Position numbers and translations under genes: made by a program
In this document: positions 1 to 12,660 of the stretch, piece after piece
Layout of the letters: every line of letters starts with the position of its first letter
Numbering within the stretch: the first letter of the stretch is position 1
Source: Mycobacterium paraffinicum
GTDB lineage: Bacteria > Actinomycetota > Actinomycetes > Mycobacteriales > Mycobacteriaceae
Reading direction: 5' to 3'
Assembly (NCBI RefSeq): GCF_001907675.1
Contig: NZ_MPNT01000011.1
Location: 123,533 to 187,532 of the forward strand
Length of the DNA stretch: 64,000 nt
The notes under the pieces: model-generated
Seen by the model: the letters and a program-made list of their open reading frames with translations, nothing else
What the model was told of the DNA's origin: nothing
Databases searched by the model: none

Positions 1-331
1 GCGCAGGCAGATCCGCGCGGACCTCGAGGATTTCTTCGACGTCAACGGCGGCGACCCGATCGAATTGTGGGCGTGGATCGGCGCCTACGACCACGTCGCG
101 CTGTGCCAGCTGTGGGGCACGATGCCAGAGTTGCCGCGGGCGCTGCCCCGCTTCACCCGGGACCTGCGGCAATTGTGGGAGGACCGGGGGTGCCCGCCGA
201 TGCCGCCGCGGTCGCGCGATGCCCACGACGCCCTGGTCGACGCCCGCGACCAGCTGCGGCGATACCGGCTGATCACCGCGGCGGAGGCGGACGGGGCCGA
301 TGCCGACCCGGGCGGGGGAGCACGGGCCTGA
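1..331 (+). CDS. 3'-5' exoribonuclease AS homologue (Rv2179c family), C-terminal part
   Basis: The gene enters from the left edge. Its codon phase starts at base 2 and about 109 C-terminal residues are visible. The family is an RNase T-like DEDDh 3'-5' exonuclease that removes adenosine-containing 3' ends in a metal-dependent reaction. The visible part contains the last exonuclease motif, HDALVD, with the histidine and aspartate at the family spacing, within SRDAHDALVDARDQL. The stretch GAYDHVALCQLWG fits the mycobacterial proteins. It lies 60 bases upstream of aroG on the same strand, the same order as in M. tuberculosis. The Gly/Ala-rich tail after the final helix looks unstructured. The true start is outside the window. 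Confidence 0.85.
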   Translation, partial: RRQIRADLEDFFDVNGGDPIELWAWIGAYDHVALCQLWGTMPELPRALPRFTRDLRQLWEDRGCPPMPPRSRDAHDALVDARDQLRRYRLITAAEADGADADPGGGARA

Positions 332-3063
<2,732 letters not shown>

Positions 3064-3069
3064 GGGGCC

Positions 3070-3075
3070 ATCGTA
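3070..3075 (-). promoter_or_regulatory. -10 element of leaderless pknL promoter
   Basis: On the minus strand TACGAT is followed by six bases and then the GTG of pknL at 3063. This is the usual mycobacterial TANNNT-to-start spacing for a leaderless mRNA. No Shine-Dalgarno sequence precedes the start. Confidence 0.55.
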
Positions 3076-3130
3076 GGTGCGACGGTGTGATTGGACGCCG
3101 GAACGTGGGTTCAATCCGCGTGGCAAGGCC

Positions 3131-3136
3131 TACACT
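3131..3136 (+). promoter_or_regulatory. -10 element of leaderless Rv2175c-like promoter
   Basis: TACACT is followed by six bases and the GTG at 3143. Together with the TACGAT on the other strand, the two -10 boxes lie back to back about 55 bp apart, so kinase and substrate would be transcribed divergently from one short region. Confidence 0.55.
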
Positions 3137-3142
3137 TGCGCC

Positions 3143-3547
3143 GTGAGCAGTGTTCCTGCCGGCGACGATGTTCTTGATCCCGACGAGCCCACCTACGACC
3201 TGGCGCGGGTCGCCGAATTGCTCCGGATCTCGGTCAGCAAGGTGCAGCAGCAACTCCGGGAAGGCCACCTGGTTGCGGTGAAGCGGGACGGCGGCCTGGT
3301 GGTGCCGCAGGTGTTCTTCACCAAGTCCGGTGAGGTGGTCAAGAGCCTGGCGGGGCTGCTGACGATCCTGCACGACGGCGGCTACCACGACACCGAGATC
3401 GTGCGGTGGTTGTTCACCCCCGATCCGTCGCTGACGATCACCCGCGACGGCAGCCGGGATGCGATCAGCAATGCCCGCCCCGTCGACGCCCTGCACGCGC
3501 ACCAGGCACGCGAGGTCGTGCGGCGGGCGCAGGCCATGGCCTGCTGA
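3143..3547 (+). CDS. Rv2175c-type winged-helix DNA-binding protein, PknL substrate
   Basis: The product is 134 residues and strongly resembles Rv2175c: PTYDLARVAELLRIS, REGHLVAVKRDGG, PQVFFTKSGEVVKSLAGLLT and DTEIVRWLF. The family carries an excisionase-like winged helix-turn-helix in its N-terminal half. In M. tuberculosis it binds DNA and is phosphorylated by PknL near its N-terminus, which blocks binding. An acceptor cannot be assigned here because the N-terminal tail (VSSVPAGDDVLDPDEPTYD) offers only a few Ser/Thr residues. The GTG start is chosen from the leaderless promoter and from where similarity begins; an in-frame ATG at 3077 would reach into the pknL promoter. It is convergent with mptA. 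Confidence 0.9.
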   Translation: MSSVPAGDDVLDPDEPTYDLARVAELLRISVSKVQQQLREGHLVAVKRDGGLVVPQVFFTKSGEVVKSLAGLLTILHDGGYHDTEIVRWLFTPDPSLTITRDGSRDAISNARPVDALHAHQAREVVRRAQAMAC

Positions 3548-3554
3548 GCGGGCA

Positions 3555-5102
3555 CTACGCCTGTTCCAGGGCCTCATCCGCTTTGTCGGCCCGTCGGTCG
3601 GGTGCGCGGTCGAGGCTGTACCAGGCCAACAGCGCGCAGGCCGTGGCCAGCGAGAAATGCAGCCACGAGTACATCCCATGCGAGCCATCGGGTTTGAAGA
3701 TCACCATCACCCAGGTCGACAGGCCGGCGATGACCGCGATCGCCCGTCGCGATTGCGCCAGCGGGGCGACCACCGCCAGGGGCCAGGAGTAGTACCACGG
3801 CAAGGCCGCGGGGACGAACAGCACCACGACAAGCATGGAAAGCGCGATGCCGGTCAGCGCGGCGCGGTCGTCGCGCCGGAACCGCCACCACAGCAGCGGC
3901 AGCGACGCCGCGATGACCACGATTCCGACGAGCCGGGTGATGCGCAGCATCGGGTAGAAGTGCACCACGAAGAATCCGCTGAACACGGAGTGGATGATGT
4001 TGGCTGCGGCGGTGGGCACCGTGAGCCAGTTGATGATCTTCACCGACCCGGCCAGCGCGGTCAGCCACCCCAGGCCCACCCCGGCCACGGCCGACAGGAT
4101 GCCGAACACGACGGCAAAGATCAGCAGCGACATCGCCGTGGCCGCTGCGAACGCCCGGGCCGGCCGGTATCCGCGGCGGTCGCGCAGGTGCCGGGTCCAT
4201 ACCCACACCATGAACGGCAGTGCGATGCCGGCGGTGGCCTTGACGGCGATGGCCACCGTGATCAGCGTCGTGCCCAGGACGTGACGCCCGGCGAAACTGA
4301 GCGCGATGCCGGCCGCCATCAGGCCCACCATCAGCATCTCGTTGTGCACCCCACCCATCAGGTGGATGAGCACGAGCGGGTTGAGGACGCAGATCCACAG
4401 GGCCGTCGATCCGTCGGTGCCCAGGTGGCGGGCCAGCCGCGGGGTGGCCCAGATCAGCAGGGCCAGGCCCGGCAGCATGCACAGCCGCAGCAGCGCCGTA
4501 CCGGCCACCACGTTGTTGCCCACAACCATGGTGACCAGCTTGGCCACCAAGATGAACGCCGGGCCGTACGGGGCGGTGGTGATCGTCCAGATGGGACTTA
4601 CGTTGTCCAGCAAGCTGTTCGGGTTGGCGACCGGTCCGACCGCGTAGGGGTCCAGGCCGTCGCGCAGCAGCGCGCCCTGGGCCAGGTACGAATAGGTGTC
4701 CCGGCTGAAGACGGGTACCGACAGCAGCAACGGCGCCAGCCAGAAGCCGGTGGTCGCCTTCATCATGAACTCGGTCATTTCGCCGGCCAGCACGCGCCGG
4801 CCGAGGCCGAGCCACGCGATCAGCATGAGCCCCACGCCCGCCCACAGCACCACCGACGACAACACCAGGCCATGGCCAAAACGCAGCCAGGACATGTGGA
4901 TCGACTCCAGCAGCGGATCGTGTTGCCGGGTGCTGCCCGCGCCCAGGCCGCCCACGAGGATCAGCACCGAACCGAGCATGCCGAGTTTCGCCGGTCCGGA
5001 CTGAGCGGCGCTGGCGAACGCACGTAGCTGTGAAAACCGCCCGGCGCCAGCCGGTTTGGCTTCCGGCGAGTCGGACGGCGGGGTGTGGGTCGGAGTCGTC
5101 AT
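3555..5102 (-). CDS. mptA: alpha-(1->6)-mannopyranosyltransferase MptA
   Basis: This polytopic GT-C mannosyltransferase uses polyprenyl-phosphomannose to extend the alpha-1,6-mannan core of lipomannan and lipoarabinomannan on the periplasmic side. The product is 515 residues, close to the 516 of M. tuberculosis MptA, with about a dozen hydrophobic segments starting at GMLGSVLILVGGLGAG. The GT-C pattern with acidic residues in the first loop is visible around FSRDTYSYLAQGALLRDGLDPYAVGPV. The N-terminal 40 residues are Pro/Ala-rich and cytosolic. It starts 4 bases after the stop of idsA2 on the same strand, so the two are probably co-transcribed, placing isoprenoid synthesis next to an enzyme that consumes a polyprenyl-linked donor. 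Confidence 0.95.
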   Translation of the reverse strand: MTTPTHTPPSDSPEAKPAGAGRFSQLRAFASAAQSGPAKLGMLGSVLILVGGLGAGSTRQHDPLLESIHMSWLRFGHGLVLSSVVLWAGVGLMLIAWLGLGRRVLAGEMTEFMMKATTGFWLAPLLLSVPVFSRDTYSYLAQGALLRDGLDPYAVGPVANPNSLLDNVSPIWTITTAPYGPAFILVAKLVTMVVGNNVVAGTALLRLCMLPGLALLIWATPRLARHLGTDGSTALWICVLNPLVLIHLMGGVHNEMLMVGLMAAGIALSFAGRHVLGTTLITVAIAVKATAGIALPFMVWVWTRHLRDRRGYRPARAFAAATAMSLLIFAVVFGILSAVAGVGLGWLTALAGSVKIINWLTVPTAAANIIHSVFSGFFVVHFYPMLRITRLVGIVVIAASLPLLWWRFRRDDRAALTGIALSMLVVVLFVPAALPWYYSWPLAVVAPLAQSRRAIAVIAGLSTWVMVIFKPDGSHGMYSWLHFSLATACALLAWYSLDRAPDRRADKADEALEQA

Positions 5103-5106
5103 CGGC

Positions 5107-6300
<1,194 letters not shown>

Positions 6301-6415
6301 CTATTCCCCCGCAGGCGGCCCGGACCCCCACGCCTATGCTGGCGGGGGTGTCGGGGCCGCCCGCCGTGCGGCCGGGAGACGCCCCCAAGCCACTCGTCGG
6401 ATGGAGAGAAGCCGC

Positions 6416-7312
6416 GTGACACTCAACACCATTGCGCTCGAGCTGGTGCCGCCGAACGCCGATGAAGGCCGGGAGCGGGCGCTCGAAGACGCGCGAAAGG
6501 TGGTGCAGTACTCCGCGGAAACCGGTCTGGCCGACCGGCTGCGGCACGTGATGATCCCCGGGATCATCGCCGAGGACGACGACCGTCCCATCGTGATGAA
6601 ACCCAAACTCGACGTGCTGGACTTCTGGTCCATCGTCAAGCCCGAGCTGCCGGGAATCCACGGGCTGTGCACCCAGGTCACCGCCTTCTCCGACGAGCCG
6701 ACACTGCGCGGGCGGCTGACCGATCTGCGCGCGGCGGGGATGGAGGGCGTGGTTTTCGTCGGCGTTCCGCGCACGATGAACGACGGCGAAGGCTCCGGCG
6801 TCGCGCCCACCGACGCCCTGTCCATCTATCGCGACCTGGTGCCCAACCGCGGCGTCATCCTGATTCCCACCCGCGAAGGGGAGCACGGCCGGTTCAACTT
6901 CAAATGCGACCGGGGCGCCACTTACGGCATGACGCAGCTGTTGTACTCCGACGCGATCGTGGGCTTCCTGCGCGAGTTCGCCGCGAACACCGATCACCGG
7001 CCGGAGATCCTGCTGTCATTCGGCTTCGTCCCCAAGATGGAGAGCCGCGTCGGCCTGATCAACTGGCTGATTCAGGATCCGGGTAACGCGGCGGTGGCCG
7101 ACGAGCAGGAGTTCGTCAAGCGGCTGGCCGCCAGCGAACCGCCCCAGAAGCGCCAGCTCATGACCGACCTCTACAAACGCGTGATCGACGGGGTGGCCGA
7201 GCTCGGATTTCCGCTGAGCGTCCACCTCGAGGCCACCTACGGGGTGTCGGCGCCCGCCTTCCAGACGTTCGCGGAGATGCTGGCCTACTGGTCGCCCGGC
7301 CAGCGGGGCTAG
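6416..7312 (+). CDS. methylenetetrahydrofolate reductase-like protein (Rv2172c family)
   Basis: The product is 298 residues and resembles the mycobacterial Rv2172c family, an unconventional 5,10-methylenetetrahydrofolate reductase candidate that would supply methyl groups for methionine synthesis. The TIM-barrel signature is visible in conserved blocks: PGIHGLCTQVTAF, GMEGVVFVGVPRTM, GVILIPTREGEHGRFNFKC and ILLSFGFVPKMESRVGL. The GTG at 6416 has a GGAGAGAA ribosome-binding site seven bases upstream, and the N-terminus TLNTIALELVPPNAD is typical. Divergent from idsA2, and convergent with lppM with a four-base overlap at the stops. The enzymatic role rests on family knowledge and is not readable from a known catalytic motif here. 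Confidence 0.85.
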   Translation: MTLNTIALELVPPNADEGRERALEDARKVVQYSAETGLADRLRHVMIPGIIAEDDDRPIVMKPKLDVLDFWSIVKPELPGIHGLCTQVTAFSDEPTLRGRLTDLRAAGMEGVVFVGVPRTMNDGEGSGVAPTDALSIYRDLVPNRGVILIPTREGEHGRFNFKCDRGATYGMTQLLYSDAIVGFLREFAANTDHRPEILLSFGFVPKMESRVGLINWLIQDPGNAAVADEQEFVKRLAASEPPQKRQLMTDLYKRVIDGVAELGFPLSVHLEATYGVSAPAFQTFAEMLAYWSPGQRG

Positions 7313-8028
7313 CTCGGGGTCTGGTCGCGCGGCGCGGTGAGCCGCGGGGAGCGGTCGCGGCTCATCCAGGCCAGGAGGGCGACGACGCCGGCCGCGGCGA
7401 ACGACGCGATGCCCAGCCACACGCCCGCCCCGGTGAAGGACCGGGTGTTCGGGTCGGTGTAGCGGGCCTGGGCGGTCATGGTGTTCACCACCCCCGGCTT
7501 GAGCTTCCAGGACACCACCGTGGACTCGACCCGGTCGCCGTTGGTGGACGTCACCACGCCGGGGAAGGCGACGGTCAGCTCGACGTCGGCTTCGGAATCG
7601 GTCAGCGAGGTCAGGTCCGCCCGGCCCTCCAGAATGACCAGGTTGCCGTTGCGCCGCAGGGACAGATTCACGCCCTGGGCGTCGGAGTTCAGGTTGGCCA
7701 GCTGCGGCAACTCGGCGAACGTCAGGTCCGAGAACACCGCCTGCGATCCCACGTAGCCGTCGCTGTCGTAGTTCGACACCGCCACCTTCTGGCCGAACGG
7801 CAGGTTGTTGCTGTCCAGCTGTGGGCCGGTGTCCTTGGGCGTCTTGGGTTTAGCGGCGGCGACGATCTCCCCGGACACCAGGTCGTCGGGGGAGATGGTG
7901 AGCGACGCCCTGACCCGCAGGCACCCGGTGGCCAATGGCACCAGCATGAGCAGCATCGCGATGGCCACCAGGCGGCGGCGCCGAGCGGTGAATCCGCGGG
8001 TTCGGGGCGGGGAGAGGCTGGCGCGCAC
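7309..8028 (-). CDS. lppM: lipoprotein LppM
   Basis: This is an exported lipoprotein of the LppM family. The signal peptide (RRRRLVAIAMLLMLVPLATGC) has a clear lipobox, LATGC, so the cysteine should be lipidated. The mature part is a beta-rich domain with blocks LTISPDDLVSGEIVAAAKPK, VSNYDSDGYVGSQAVFSDL and ARYTDPNTRSFTGAGVWLG. A C-terminal membrane helix (ASFAAAGVVALLAWM) is followed by a basic tail, as in the M. tuberculosis protein, which has been linked to lipid binding and phagosome manipulation. GTG at 8028 is preferred, with a CACGAT -10-like box six bases upstream; the longer reading frame to 8100 would bury the signal peptide. It follows the GNAT gene by 68 bases. Confidence 0.88.
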   Translation of the reverse strand: MRASLSPPRTRGFTARRRRLVAIAMLLMLVPLATGCLRVRASLTISPDDLVSGEIVAAAKPKTPKDTGPQLDSNNLPFGQKVAVSNYDSDGYVGSQAVFSDLTFAELPQLANLNSDAQGVNLSLRRNGNLVILEGRADLTSLTDSEADVELTVAFPGVVTSTNGDRVESTVVSWKLKPGVVNTMTAQARYTDPNTRSFTGAGVWLGIASFAAAGVVALLAWMSRDRSPRLTAPRDQTPS

Positions 8029-8096
8029 CAGGTCATCGTGCCAGATCCGGCGTGCCACCAGGGCGGGTCTGCCCGGGCGCGCCCGGGATCCGGCGA

Positions 8097-8705
8097 TCAC
8101 AGCGGTAGCTTGCGGCCCAGGATCGCGAATGCGCGTGGGTCACCGGCGAAGTGGTAGCGGCGAATGACGTCGGTGAAACCCAGCCGCCGGTACAACCGCC
8201 AGGCCCGGTTCGGCTCGCCGTTGGTCTCCGGCGTGGACAGCAGGACGTTCTCCTCGGCGCGACCGGCGAGGAGCCGCCGGGCCAGCGCCTCGCCAAGGCC
8301 GCGGCCCTGTGCGCGCGGGTGGATGTGCAACTCGGTCAACTCGAAGTAGCTGTTCATCAGGCCGGCGATCTCCTGGGCCGGCCGGCCGCCCCGCTGCAGG
8401 CCGAGGACGACCTGCTGTTGCCACCACTGCCCGGGCGCCCCGGGGTACCCGTAGGCGATGCCGAGCAGCGGGGCGTTGCTCAGTTCGGCCGCCGACGGCA
8501 TCGGCCCGTCCGCGCCCTCGGCCACCTCGGCGTCCACGACGCCCACCCCTTGCCACCCCCGCCGGCGGATGTGCTCGAGCCACATCGCGGCGCGCTGGTT
8601 CTCGGTGCCGCGCGGGTAGCGCATCGCGTCGACGTACACCTTCAAGGCCTCGCCCAGCCGGCGCTCCATATCGGCGGGCGGCAGATCGATGAGGAATATC
8701 GCCAC
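8097..8705 (-). CDS. GNAT family N-acetyltransferase (Rv2170 family)
   Basis: The product is 202 residues with a C-terminal GNAT fold. The acetyl-CoA loop is visible as IHPRAQGRGLGEALARRLLAG (pattern Q/RxxGxG/A). It is followed by NRAWRLYRRLGFTDVIRRYHF, the usual Tyr/Phe block of the last helix and strand. The M. tuberculosis homologue Rv2170 is reported as a lysine acetyltransferase acting on isocitrate dehydrogenase; that activity is inferred here from similarity. The start is the GTG at 8705, placed by a strong GAGGAGGA ribosome-binding site eight bases upstream. It begins a short operon with lppM. Confidence 0.85.
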   Translation of the reverse strand: MAIFLIDLPPADMERRLGEALKVYVDAMRYPRGTENQRAAMWLEHIRRRGWQGVGVVDAEVAEGADGPMPSAAELSNAPLLGIAYGYPGAPGQWWQQQVVLGLQRGGRPAQEIAGLMNSYFELTELHIHPRAQGRGLGEALARRLLAGRAEENVLLSTPETNGEPNRAWRLYRRLGFTDVIRRYHFAGDPRAFAILGRKLPL

Positions 8706-9030
8706 TCGCGCTGTCCTCCTCACCCTCTGCTCGCCTGCTCGCCTTCGCGTTGCGCGCGGCCCGCGCCGCCATCGCCATTATCGAACCCGGGCGAGGTTGT
8801 CCGGCGAGCGGTCGCGGCAACGAACCGACCAACCATGCCGGCTGGGGAAGCCGGTTGTAGCGCACGGCCGTTGCGGCTTCGATGGGTGTCCAGCCGGGGC
8901 CAGGATAGAATCGCCACCGAACCAGTGGTATGGCGCAGATTGACCTCGTATCATTTCAATTAGTTGCCCCCACAACGGGCATCCGCGTGCTATCGATAGT
9001 TACGCGTCAACTGTCGGCAAGGAGGGACGA
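8706..9030. other. intergenic region between divergent GNAT and DUF3040 genes
   Basis: 325 bases with no supported gene. The right half is less GC-rich than the surroundings. CTATCGATAG (8990-8999) is a perfect 10-bp palindrome that includes a GATAGT -10-like box (8995-9000) about 30 bases before the rightward gene. AAGGAGGG at 9020-9027 is that gene's ribosome-binding site. Confidence 0.4.
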
Positions 9031-9432
9031 ATGCCACTCTCCGATCATGAGCAGCGGATGCTCGATCAGATCGAGAGCGCTCTCTACGCCGAAGATCCCA
9101 AGTTCGTGTCGAGCGTCCGCGGCGGAGGGTTGCGCGCCCCGACCGCGCGCCGCCGCCTGCAGGGCGCGGCGCTGTTCGTCATCGGCCTCGCGATGCTGGT
9201 TTCCGGAGTGGCGTTCAAAGCCACTATGATCGGAAACTTCCCGATTCTCAGCGTGTTTGGGTTCATCGTGATGTTCGGCGGCGTGGTGTTCGCGATCACC
9301 GGTCCGCGGTTGTCCGGCCGCCCCGACCCCGGCTCGGCGCCCGGCTCGCTGCGCCAGCGCCGCAACAAGGGCGGCGGGGGTTCGTTCACCAGCCGGATGG
9401 AAGACCGGTTCCGCCGCCGCTTCGACGACTAG
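9031..9432 (+). CDS. DUF3040 membrane protein (Rv2169c family)
   Basis: This is a small integral membrane protein of 133 residues. The N-terminal signature of the DUF3040 family is present, MPLSDHEQRMLDQIESALYAEDPKF. Two hydrophobic segments follow (AALFVIGLAMLVSGVAF and FPILSVFGFIVMFGGVVFAI), then a basic Gly-rich tail ending in SRMEDRFRRRFDD. ATG start with AAGGAGGG ribosome-binding site. The family is restricted to Actinobacteria and usually sits upstream of mraZ; no biochemical function is known. Confidence 0.85.
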   Translation: MPLSDHEQRMLDQIESALYAEDPKFVSSVRGGGLRAPTARRRLQGAALFVIGLAMLVSGVAFKATMIGNFPILSVFGFIVMFGGVVFAITGPRLSGRPDPGSAPGSLRQRRNKGGGGSFTSRMEDRFRRRFDD

Positions 9433-9601
9433 CGGTATCGCCGGCGAATCTGGGGAAGCCATCGGCTCCCCCTTTTTCATGCCCGTCGCGGGCGCGGCGC
9501 CATCGTCACAGATTCGCCCGGCTCGGCTGAGGATCGCCGTGCCCCCGATACCGTTTTGACTCCGGATCGAGCCGCAACCGTGCTTCGGCGCAGGCGCTGA
9601 G

Positions 9602-9639
9602 CCCCACCGCGCCCCACTCTGGGCCCCCACTTCGCCCCA
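9602..9639 (-). promoter_or_regulatory. second, inverted cluster of MraZ-type boxes
   Basis: Read on the minus strand there are four TGGGG boxes starting at 9639, 9629, 9616 and 9606. They form two pairs, each with the 10-base repeat interval typical of MraZ operators. The first pair with its spacer (16 bases, 9624-9639) is identical in reverse complement to 9782-9797 in the mraZ promoter. Whether it binds MraZ is an inference. Confidence 0.5.
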
Positions 9640-9781
9640 CATCCCGCGCAATGGCGTTTTGAGCTGCGGTTTCCTGCCGTCCGCTGCGATCCTCGGCGGG
9701 CCCCGGGGAACCGCCGTCCGACGGTGTAGGCACCCAAAGGTGGCGGATAGCCCGGAAAACTCCGGCGCGACACACTCGGAA

Positions 9782-9814
9782 TGGGGCGAAGTGGGGGATA
9801 GTGGGGTATGGTGG
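9782..9814 (+). promoter_or_regulatory. MraZ operator upstream of mraZ
   Basis: Three TGGGG boxes start at 9782, 9792 and 9802, exactly 10 bases apart, followed by a degenerate TGGTGG at 9809. TGGGN repeats with five-base spacers are the known MraZ recognition pattern, and MraZ autoregulates the dcw operon in other bacteria. The cluster ends 50 bases before the mraZ start. Confidence 0.75.
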
Positions 9815-9864
9815 CTGCAGTGTTTGGGTGACACAGAGCCGCTTTCGGCGGGAGGTGAATTCTG

Positions 9865-10296
9865 GTGTTTCTCGGCACCTACACGCCCAAACTCGACGAC
9901 AAGGGGCGGCTCACGTTGCCCGCCAAGTTTCGCGACGCGCTGGCAGGGGGGTTAATGGTCACCAAGAGCCAAGACCACAGCCTTGCCGTCTACCCGCGGG
10001 GCGAATTCGAGCAGCTCGCGCGCCGCGCCAGCAAGGCATCGCGGAGCAACCCCGACGCCCGGGCGTTCCTGCGTAACCTCGCCGCCGGCACCGACGAGCA
10101 GCATCCCGACGCACAGGGGCGCATCACACTGTCGGCCGACCACCGTCGCTACGCGAGCCTCTCCAAGGACTGCGTGGTGATCGGAGCGGTCGACTACCTC
10201 GAGATCTGGGATGCGCAAGCCTGGCAGGACTACCAGCAGACCCACGAAGAGAACTTCTCCGCGGCCAGCGATGAAGCACTCGGCGACATCATCTAA
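9865..10296 (+). CDS. mraZ: transcriptional regulator MraZ
   Basis: This is the first gene of the dcw cluster, 143 residues. It has two tandem SpoVT/AbrB-like (MraZ) half-domains, each with the family DxxGR motif: [16 protein letters not shown] near residue 11 and [16 protein letters not shown] near residue 86. MraZ assembles into rings that bind repeated TGGGN boxes, and such boxes lie just upstream at 9782. The GTG start is fixed by a strong GGAGGTGAA ribosome-binding site at 9851-9859. It likely controls its own promoter and therefore division and peptidoglycan genes downstream. Confidence 0.95.
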   Translation: MFLGTYTPKLDDKGRLTLPAKFRDALAGGLMVTKSQDHSLAVYPRGEFEQLARRASKASRSNPDARAFLRNLAAGTDEQHPDAQGRITLSADHRRYASLSKDCVVIGAVDYLEIWDAQAWQDYQQTHEENFSAASDEALGDII

Positions 10297-10480
10297 TGCG
10301 TGGCGACCCGCCGCGCCCGGCGCCGCCGGGCTTGCGATCACCACGACCTCTGAGGCGCACGCCCGTGCAACGTGGCCTCTGCCCGAACCGACCCTGGCGT
10401 ACTTCCCCAACGCCAGGTTCGTGCCTTCGGACAGGGACCTCGATGCAGGGGCGGCTCGCCGAACCCGGGGAGGTGTTGCG

Positions 10481-11485
10481 GTGGCTGACGATTCAGGCGA
10501 CTTCGGGCATGTGCCCGTCCTGCTGCACCGCTGCGTCGAACTGCTGACCCCCGCGCTGACCCGCCAGCATGCCGATGGTTCGGGCGCGGTCCTGCTCGAC
10601 GCCACGCTGGGCGCGGGCGGGCACGCCGAGCGGTTCCTGACCGACCTGCCGGGGCTGCGGCTGATCGGCCTCGACCGCGATCCCAGCGCGCTGGAAATCG
10701 CCCGCGACCGGTTGGCGCGGTTCGCCGACCGCGTCACGCTGGTGCACAGCCGCTACGACGGGCTCGCCGAGGCACTCGCCGAATCCGGTTGCGACCCAGT
10801 GCGATCGGTCGACGGGATGCTGTTCGACCTTGGCGTGTCCTCCATGCAGCTCGACCGCGCCGAGCGGGGCTTCGCCTACGCCCTGGACGCGCCGCTGGAC
10901 ATGCGGATGGATCCGGAGTCGTCGTTGACGGCGGCCGACATCCTCAACACCTACGACGAAGCCGCGCTGGCGGACATCCTGCACCGCTACGGCGAGGAGC
11001 GGTTCGCGCGGCGCATCGCCGCGCGGATCGTGCGCCAGCGCGACCGAGCCCCCTTCACGTCGACCGCGGAGTTGGTAGCCCTGCTGTACCAGGCGATTCC
11101 GGCGCCGGCCCGGCGGACCGGGGGCCACCCGGCCAAGCGCACCTTCCAGGCCCTGCGGATCGCGGTCAACGACGAGCTGGACTCTTTGCGCAGCGCGATC
11201 CCGGCCGGGCTGGACGCGCTCGCCGTCGGTGGGCGCATGGTGGTGCTGGCCTACCAATCCCTGGAGGACCGGATCGTCAAGCGGTTGTTCGCCGACGCGG
11301 TCGCGTCCCGCACGCCGGTGGATCTGCCGGTCGAGCTTCCCGGCCACGAGCCGCGATTCCGGTCGCTCACGCACGGCGCCGAGCGTGCGGACGCCGCCGA
11401 AATCGAACGCAATCCGCGCAGCGCCGCGGTGCGACTACGCGCCGTGCAACGGGTCCAGCAGGCAACCGGAAAGGGCGACGCATGA
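10481..11485 (+). CDS. rsmH: 16S rRNA (cytosine(1402)-N(4))-methyltransferase
   Basis: This SAM-dependent enzyme methylates N4 of C1402 in 16S rRNA. Motifs: N-terminal [16 protein letters not shown] loop [19 protein letters not shown], then [15 protein letters not shown] and [13 protein letters not shown] at 10481 has an excellent GGGGAGGTG ribosome-binding site and gives 334 residues. The upstream in-frame stretch (from about 10360, containing [15 protein letters not shown]) resembles the N-terminal extension annotated in M. tuberculosis (396 residues), so translation might begin earlier, although no good start codon is seen in the conserved part. It ends in an ATGA overlap with ftsL. Confidence 0.93.
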   Translation: MADDSGDFGHVPVLLHRCVELLTPALTRQHADGSGAVLLDATLGAGGHAERFLTDLPGLRLIGLDRDPSALEIARDRLARFADRVTLVHSRYDGLAEALAESGCDPVRSVDGMLFDLGVSSMQLDRAERGFAYALDAPLDMRMDPESSLTAADILNTYDEAALADILHRYGEERFARRIAARIVRQRDRAPFTSTAELVALLYQAIPAPARRTGGHPAKRTFQALRIAVNDELDSLRSAIPAGLDALAVGGRMVVLAYQSLEDRIVKRLFADAVASRTPVDLPVELPGHEPRFRSLTHGAERADAAEIERNPRSAAVRLRAVQRVQQATGKGDA

Positions 11486-12660
11486 AAGCAAAGCGGGAGA
11501 CGCCGAATCGCCGGGGCGGGCGCGACGGGTCCGCCCGGCGCGGCAGGCGTTCGGCCGCCGAGCCCGGCTCGGCTCGCCGCCCCCGCCCCGGGCGGAGCGC
11601 GGCGCCCACCCGGGAGAGCCGTGCGCCCAAGTCCGGACCGCACACCAGCCCGATCGCCAGGCCGGTCGAGCGCCCGAAGCGGCCCAAGAGCACGAGTCAG
11701 GCCAAGGCCCGGGCCAAGGCCCGCAAGGCCAAGGCGCCCAAGGTCGTTCGTCCCCGCCTGAGCGAGCGCCTGGCGGCCCGGCTGGCCTCGATCGACCTGC
11801 GGCCGCGCACCCTGGCGAGTAAGGTGCCGTTCGTCGTGTTGGTCATCGGCGCGCTCGGCGTCGGGTTGGGTCTCACGCTGTGGTTGTCCACGGACTCCGC
11901 GGAGCGCTCCTACAAATTGAGCCACGCCCGCGAAAAGACCCGGCTGCTGCAACAGCAGAAAGAGGCGCTGGAACGCGATGTGCGCGAGGCGGAATCCGCG
12001 CCGGCGCTGGCGGAGGCGGCCCGCAAACAGGGCATGATCCCGACGCGGGACACCGCCCACCTGGTGCAGGACCCGTCCGGCAACTGGGTAGTCGTCGGCA
12101 CGCCCAAGCCGGCTGACGGGGTGCCGCCACCGCCGTTGAACAGCAAGCTGCCCGAGCAAGGACCGCCGGCACCACCCGCGCCGCCCGCGCCTCCCGCCGA
12201 GGTGCCGGTCCGACTGCAGCCCGACCCCGCGGCACCCGTGCCGGCGCGGTCCGGGCCCGAGGCGCTGCTGCGCGCACCGGACGGATCGTCGACGCTGGGC
12301 GGCCAGCACCTGGCGCAGACCGGGCCGCCACTGCCGGGCATGCCGGGATCACCGGGGGCACCCGTGCCCGGGCAGAACCCCGGCGCGCTGCCCGTGCCCG
12401 GCGTGCCGGTGCCGGGGCTACCCGCCCCGGCGGCGATCGCGCCCGCTCCGGGTCCCGCGGAGGTGTCGATTCCCTTGGGCGGCTTGCCCATTCCGCCGCC
12501 CGGGCAGGTTCCTGCACCGCTGCCCGCTGAGGTGCCGGTGCCGGTGCAACGGGCGCCCGCGGTTCCCCAGCCGGTGGCTCCCGTCGTGCCCGCCGCCCCG
12601 GTGTTGGCGCCGCAGCCGGTGGCGCCCGGTCCCGCCGCAACGCCGGGTGCGCCCCGGTGA
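11482..12660 (+). CDS. ftsL: FtsL-like divisome protein (Rv2164c type), proline-rich
   Basis: A bitopic membrane protein of 392 residues at the ftsL position. A long, very basic cytoplasmic tail (about 115 residues, Lys/Arg/Ala-rich) leads to one transmembrane helix ([21 protein letters not shown]). A short coiled coil follows ([25 protein letters not shown]), as FtsL uses to pair with FtsQ and FtsB-like partners. The last 220 residues are a Pro/Ala/Val/Gly-rich, low-complexity extracytoplasmic domain with repeats of the PVPG and APVP type, far longer than in typical FtsL. It starts with ATGA overlapping the rsmH stop and ends with GTGA overlapping pbpB. Confidence 0.88.
   Translation: MKAKRETPNRRGGRDGSARRGRRSAAEPGSARRPRPGRSAAPTRESRAPKSGPHTSPIARPVERPKRPKSTSQAKARAKARKAKAPKVVRPRLSERLAARLASIDLRPRTLASKVPFVVLVIGALGVGLGLTLWLSTDSAERSYKLSHAREKTRLLQQQKEALERDVREAESAPALAEAARKQGMIPTRDTAHLVQDPSGNWVVVGTPKPADGVPPPPLNSKLPEQGPPAPPAPPAPPAEVPVRLQPDPAAPVPARSGPEALLRAPDGSSTLGGQHLAQTGPPLPGMPGSPGAPVPGQNPGALPVPGVPVPGLPAPAAIAPAPGPAEVSIPLGGLPIPPPGQVPAPLPAEVPVPVQRAPAVPQPVAPVVPAAPVLAPQPVAPGPAATPGAPR

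Noticed and set aside
3459..5027. 522-codon plus-strand frame opposite mptA
   Set aside because: His/Gln/Arg-rich nonsense composition typical of the antisense of a membrane protein gene.
9007..9834. Minus-strand frame that the inverted MraZ-type cluster could control
   Set aside because: It overlaps the DUF3040 gene in antisense, and the cluster lies within it rather than upstream. No protein character. A non-coding transcript remains possible.
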